From the NCBI GenBank assembly GCA_946402905.1, contig CAMIYC010000011.1, forward strand, positions 1 to 64,000: a stretch of 64,000 bases of DNA, in the 5' to 3' direction. The position numbers were made by a program, and so were the translations under genes. Below, piece after piece: positions 60,439 through 64,000 of this stretch. Under the pieces are notes generated by a model that was given only the letters and a program-made list of their open reading frames with translations, had not been told where the DNA came from and made no database searches. The stretch's first letter is position 1, and the number at the start of each line of letters is the position of its first letter. The DNA comes from an uncultured Prevotellaceae bacterium. GTDB taxonomy: Bacteria > Bacteroidota > Bacteroidia > Bacteroidales > Bacteroidaceae.

Positions 60439-63264
60439 TTATTTCTTCGGTGCCCTGGCCAGTTTATAGGCACAGCTGAGCATGATGTAGCGGGGGATAC
60501 AGTTGGTCCATGTCTCAGTCCTGCCTTGGGCGTTCACGTTATATCGCTTGTTGGAGAGCTGGTGCAGCAGGTCGAATGCCGTGATTTTCAGCGTCATCTT
60601 CTCTTTACAGAGCGTGCGTGAGAGTTCGGCGTTCCACACCAGGTCGTCGGTGTTCATCATGCTGCTGTCGTATCCGCGGCGGCTGAACATCTTGATGTCG
60701 GTGCCCAGTGAGACTTTCACCCATGGAATGAAATACATCAGGCGCGCACCATAGTTGTAGTCGAAAGCGCTGATGCGCTCGAAGTCCGTGCGGTCGCTGG
60801 TGGCACTGCGCCAGCTCACCTCCCCCGACACCGAGGCGGTCAGCTTGTCTTTCTGATATTCCAGTTCAAGCTTCTCGTGCAGCATCCAGTTGTTCACCGT
60901 GCTCTTGGCGGCTCCCTTGGTGTCGCTCTCAGCACGGATATACTGGATGGGGAAATCTACCGAGTGGGTGTAGTCTGCGTCGGCACGCTGTTTGAGCGTC
61001 AGCCGTTTCTTATGGTCGATGGGCTGCTGATAACTGCTGCCCACGGCCCACTGCCAGTTGCCGTTGATGTTGTCGTTCTCGTAGGTGTAGGCACCGGTCG
61101 TGCTGTTGTAGGTGGTGCGGGTGCCCCATGAGCGTTGGGTCAGGTTGCCGTTGGTCCAGATGCTGGCATATCGTTTCGTGCTGTCGTTGTTGAAAACGAA
61201 AGAGAGGGCCGCCGAGTGTGTGATGCGTGATTTCAGACGTGGATTGTTCACCCAGGTGGCCAGCGTACTGGTGGTGTTGAGGTGGGGCATTAGCGACGAA
61301 AATCCCGGCTCACTCATGTTCATGGTGTAGTAGGCATATTGCAATCCTTTCTTCACTCCCCATCGATAGAGGTAGATGCGGGGTGAGAAGGTGTTATAGT
61401 GCCGGTGGGCCATCGTGTCGAGAGGCAGGGCGGTGTAGTGCATGCGCTCGCGGTGGTGGCTGAAGGGCAGGGTCAGCTCCATATATCCGTTGTCGTTGGA
61501 GCGTTGTATGCTCAGACCGCCTGCGTAGGAGCGGGCCAGCTGACTCTCGCTGCTGCTGTTGGATGCGTCGAGGGCTTGTGCCATCAGGTCACGGCTGCTG
61601 GGCAGCCATCCAATCTCGTGGCGGTCCTCAGCGGCGCTTTCCAGCCAGTCCAGGCGGTAGTGGTCGTTGTGGCTGCCGTTCCATGTCTGTGTATAGCCGA
61701 CAAACGGCTCCAGTCTCCAGTCGTGGAGCATTTGTAGGGAATACCTACCTTCGATGCTGTAATTGTAACCGCGCTGCCGCGTGTCGGTATAGTTGTTGCG
61801 CAGGTCGTTGGCTCCGCCTTGCGCAAAGTAGGTGTCGTCCAGAGAGAAATTGTCGCTGGGCTTCATCTGGTTGTAGCCGTAAGAGCAGGAGAGGGAGATA
61901 TTGTCGCCCCAGTCAAATTTCTTGTAGGTCACGAGATGCCCCGAAAGGTTGAGGCTGCGGTAGTGGTTCAGGCCGCTGCTGAGCGTGCGGTTGATGATGC
62001 GCTCGCGCCAGGTGGAGTCCTGGCTGTGGGTGTTGCGGTCGCCGTTGCTGTAGTTCAGGGTCACATAGCCGTACATCGTTATGGGCTTCTTGGCGGTGAA
62101 CTGGTTGCTCATGCTGAGGCTGAAGTCTTTCTGGCGGCTCCACGACTCGGTGCCGCCGAGGATGTTTCCGTCGGAGGAAAAACGCTCGGTCGAGTGGCGG
62201 GTCCAGTCGTCGGCGTCGTTCCAGCCGATGGTGGCGTCAAGCTCCTCTTCCCAGTTTTTGTCCTGGTCTTCCGTGCTGATGTGGATGCCCGCTTGTTTGG
62301 TGGCTCTCAGACCCTGTGGCATGTCCGAGGGGCGCCATTCTCCCTCACTGCCGGGCTTGCGGTTCTCGTTGATGTTGTTGGTGTTGCCGAAGACGGAGAT
62401 GCGTGAGTGGTCACTGTAGTACAGGCCGAAGAGGCGGGCCATGTAGCGGTCGTCGGTGCCTGCGCCGGCTTCGACGTTGCCCATGTAGCCCCTGTTGTAT
62501 TCGCGCTTGAGCTGTACGTCCATCACATAGTCTTTCTTCTCCACGTCATGCCCGGCCAGCTCGCTCTGCTTGGTCGTCTTGTTGTACACTTTGATGTCGC
62601 GCACGGTGAAGTAGGGCAGGTTGTCGAGCATCACTTTGTTCTGACCCTTGAAGAAGTCCTTGCCGTTGAGGGTCAGATAGTCCACTTTCTTGCCGTTGAT
62701 GTAGATGTCGCCGTTGTCTTTCAGCTCCGCGCCGGGCATCTGCCGGATCAGGCCGTCGAGCATCGAGCCTTCGGGCAGGTTGAAGGCCGAGGCGTTGTAT
62801 ACAATGGTGTCGCCACGGTAGGCGATTTTCACACGCGTGCCCGTCACCGTCACGCCCTCCAGGTCGTTCTCGCGCCAGATGTCGTCTTGCTTTTTCTTCA
62901 TCAGCAGGCGGGGCAACTCAAAATACGAGTTGCGCGCGATATGGCGGAGTGGATAGTTCATGTAGGTGTCTTCGTAGCCGTCGGCGGTGGCTTTGATGAT
63001 GAAGTCGGTAGGTTGGGCTGCCACTTTGAAACTATAATACGACGACGTGCCCCAGGTCATGCATGTCGTGGTATCTACCGTCGTCGAGTCTGTGTGCATC
63101 AGTGTCATGAAGGCCTTGATCTTGGCTTTCGTAAAAGAGTCGTATACCTCTCCGTATAGGTCTATCTTACGCTCTTTCTTCTTCGTGGCTGTCGTGTCGT
63201 TTTGTGCCTTGGCAGGGATAAGTGTCAATAGGCAAATCCCAATCAGCCATATTCGGATGTTCAT
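60439..63264 (-). CDS. TonB-receptor-like outer membrane protein (OMP_b-brl family)
   Basis: The 941-residue protein has a signal peptide (MNIRIWLIGICLLTLIPAKAQ), an N-terminal carboxypeptidase-regulatory-like domain (about 35-135: DLYGEVYDSFTKAKIKAFM), a plug-like domain (VTVTGTRVKIAYRGDTIVY, NGDIYINGKKVDYLTLNGKDFF) and a C-terminal 22-strand-type barrel to the last residues (CIPRYIMLSCAYKLARAPKK). No SusD-like partner lies next to it, so it is not a SusC/D pair in this window. Function as an iron, cobalamin or glycan importer, or as a general barrel, cannot be told. The start is the signal ATG at 63264; earlier in-frame codons lack a signal peptide. Confidence 0.82.
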   Translation of the reverse strand: MNIRIWLIGICLLTLIPAKAQNDTTATKKKERKIDLYGEVYDSFTKAKIKAFMTLMHTDSTTVDTTTCMTWGTSSYYSFKVAAQPTDFIIKATADGYEDTYMNYPLRHIARNSYFELPRLLMKKKQDDIWRENDLEGVTVTGTRVKIAYRGDTIVYNASAFNLPEGSMLDGLIRQMPGAELKDNGDIYINGKKVDYLTLNGKDFFKGQNKVMLDNLPYFTVRDIKVYNKTTKQSELAGHDVEKKDYVMDVQLKREYNRGYMGNVEAGAGTDDRYMARLFGLYYSDHSRISVFGNTNNINENRKPGSEGEWRPSDMPQGLRATKQAGIHISTEDQDKNWEEELDATIGWNDADDWTRHSTERFSSDGNILGGTESWSRQKDFSLSMSNQFTAKKPITMYGYVTLNYSNGDRNTHSQDSTWRERIINRTLSSGLNHYRSLNLSGHLVTYKKFDWGDNISLSCSYGYNQMKPSDNFSLDDTYFAQGGANDLRNNYTDTRQRGYNYSIEGRYSLQMLHDWRLEPFVGYTQTWNGSHNDHYRLDWLESAAEDRHEIGWLPSSRDLMAQALDASNSSSESQLARSYAGGLSIQRSNDNGYMELTLPFSHHRERMHYTALPLDTMAHRHYNTFSPRIYLYRWGVKKGLQYAYYTMNMSEPGFSSLMPHLNTTSTLATWVNNPRLKSRITHSAALSFVFNNDSTKRYASIWTNGNLTQRSWGTRTTYNSTTGAYTYENDNINGNWQWAVGSSYQQPIDHKKRLTLKQRADADYTHSVDFPIQYIRAESDTKGAAKSTVNNWMLHEKLELEYQKDKLTASVSGEVSWRSATSDRTDFERISAFDYNYGARLMYFIPWVKVSLGTDIKMFSRRGYDSSMMNTDDLVWNAELSRTLCKEKMTLKITAFDLLHQLSNKRYNVNAQGRTETWTNCIPRYIMLSCAYKLARAPKK

Positions 63265-63364
63265 GTCAGTGAATGATGTCTTTCTGATTGGCGTTTTTAA
63301 CCGGATAGATATAGTCGTTGGACTTATATCAAGGAGTGGGTAGCTGTTTAGAATAGATGGAATT

Positions 63365-64000
63365 CTATATTTCCTCCAAGATCTTACCATACTTGTCATA
63401 CCAAGTGCCGTCTGCAGGATTGCCGTTTTTGAAAGTGCCTTTGAAAAATTCACCCGTTTCCTTTACATAGTAGGTACCCTCGCTGAAATAGTTGTTTTTA
63501 AACGAACCAACGAAAATGTCACCATTGTCGAATGTGAAGGAGCCGTCTTTGCCGTCTAAGTTACCATTTTTGAATAGTCCTTCATAGTAGTTGCCATTTT
63601 TGAAAGAAGCCATACCTTTACCTTGAGGTATCTGATCCTCATTGACTTCACCCGTATAAGTGAAATCACCAAGAGCGTTGTGGAAGGGCATGGCTGAAAC
63701 GTCTACTCTAAACGAGTCGACTACTTCCGCTACAGAGTCGACGACAGCCTCAATAGTGTCAGTTGTAACAGTTGTTTCCGAATTGCCAATATGGCTAATA
63801 TAGGCGGCAGTTATCATAATTATTACAAAAAGGAGAGATCCTAAGACTGTAAAAATCATTTTCTTCTTCCACAGAGGTTTGCTCGTTTTATTTTGTGAAT
63901 GAAAACCGGTGCCCTGAGAATTTTCAATCTTAGTCTTTTTCTCAAAAGAATGAACCTCTTTTTGGGGGTCTTTCCCAAACACCAAAGTATGATCATCTTC
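63365..64000 (-). CDS. MORN-repeat membrane protein (5' end outside window)
   Basis: The frame is open to the window edge (no stop upstream of 63985), so the N-terminus is probably incomplete; a GTG at 63985 exists but need not be the start. One membrane helix is visible (about residues 46-68 of the visible part, MIFTVLGSLLFVIIMITAAYI), with Lys-rich, cytoplasmic-like sequence before it. After a linker come four to five MORN-like repeats (GKGMASFKNGNYYEGLFKNG, GSFTFDNGDIFVGSFKNN, GEFFKGTFKNGNPADGTWYD). Such repeats in Bacteroidetes occur on membrane kinases or phosphate-binding surface proteins; the missing N-terminus decides which. Function not assigned. Confidence 0.7.
   Translation of the reverse strand, partial: EDDHTLVFGKDPQKEVHSFEKKTKIENSQGTGFHSQNKTSKPLWKKKMIFTVLGSLLFVIIMITAAYISHIGNSETTVTTDTIEAVVDSVAEVVDSFRVDVSAMPFHNALGDFTYTGEVNEDQIPQGKGMASFKNGNYYEGLFKNGNLDGKDGSFTFDNGDIFVGSFKNNYFSEGTYYVKETGEFFKGTFKNGNPADGTWYDKYGKILEEI

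Overview
The window looks like a chromosomal segment of a Bacteroidales bacterium, most likely Prevotella-like (genus not certain). The signs are: many start regions with the Bacteroidetes -7 box TAnnTTTG and, in several, a -33 TTTG-like box about 20 bases upstream; few Shine-Dalgarno sequences; lineage-typical families (DUF4919, DUF5715, DUF4840, DUF1599, BT_3928-type, DUF3098, GSCFA, Omp28-like); bifunctional fucokinase/GDP-fucose pyrophosphorylase; and proteins with type IX secretion (T9SS) C-terminal tails. The sequence is GC-rich for the group. Most genes are housekeeping and codon use looks even; the clearest accessory scar is at 0.9-2.5 kb.

Layout. 0.2-2.5 kb: a DUF4919 protein, a small unknown gene, a truncated paralogue of it fused at about 1482 to a 5'-truncated plasmid-type replication initiator, then tRNA-Pro(GGG) with its own terminator. 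2.7-5.1 kb: a lipoprotein, a DUF5715 protein with an M15-like zinc signature and a TonB-C-terminal-domain protein. 5.2-11.1 kb (minus): exonuclease III, a DUF4840 lipoprotein, then DUF1599, BT_3928-type membrane protein, triosephosphate isomerase, SPOR protein and GTP cyclohydrolase I. 11.3-19.6 kb (plus): CCA-adding enzyme, a complete RND efflux operon, and lpxA. 19.8-23.1 kb: carB without carA, followed by about 800 bases of repeats and hairpins. 23.9-31.3 kb: a small barrel-like secreted protein, a 1923-residue helicase/nuclease-like protein (minus) and a radical SAM protein (minus).

31.5-38.1 kb: a tightly overlapping run ftsX - DUF3098 - uppP - truB - queA - folK, then rpsO (minus) divergent from typA. 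38.1-44.4 kb (minus): GH2 - GH106-like - mtnN - luxS, with mtnN/luxS overlapping by four bases. 44.5-50.7 kb (plus): YfhO-like membrane protein - fkp - GSCFA protein, a probable surface glycan module using GDP-fucose. 50.7-58.8 kb (minus): Omp28-like thioredoxin-fold protein, a 1506-residue fibronectin-type adhesin-like protein and a subtilisin-like protease, all with T9SS-like tails. 59.0-64.0 kb (minus): OmpA-family protein, a TonB-receptor-like outer membrane protein and a partial MORN-repeat membrane protein.

Several neighbours share 1-14 bases (ATGA or TGATG junctions: SPOR/folE, DUF3098/uppP, uppP/truB, mtnN/luxS, YfhO/fkp; longer overlaps BT_3928/DUF1599 and queA/folK), which implies translational coupling. 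No CRISPR array, rRNA or intact insertion sequence is visible. The best candidates for follow-up are the large helicase/nuclease protein, the YfhO-fkp-GSCFA module, the three-gene T9SS cargo operon, the glycosidase/luxS operon, and the rep/tRNA scar.
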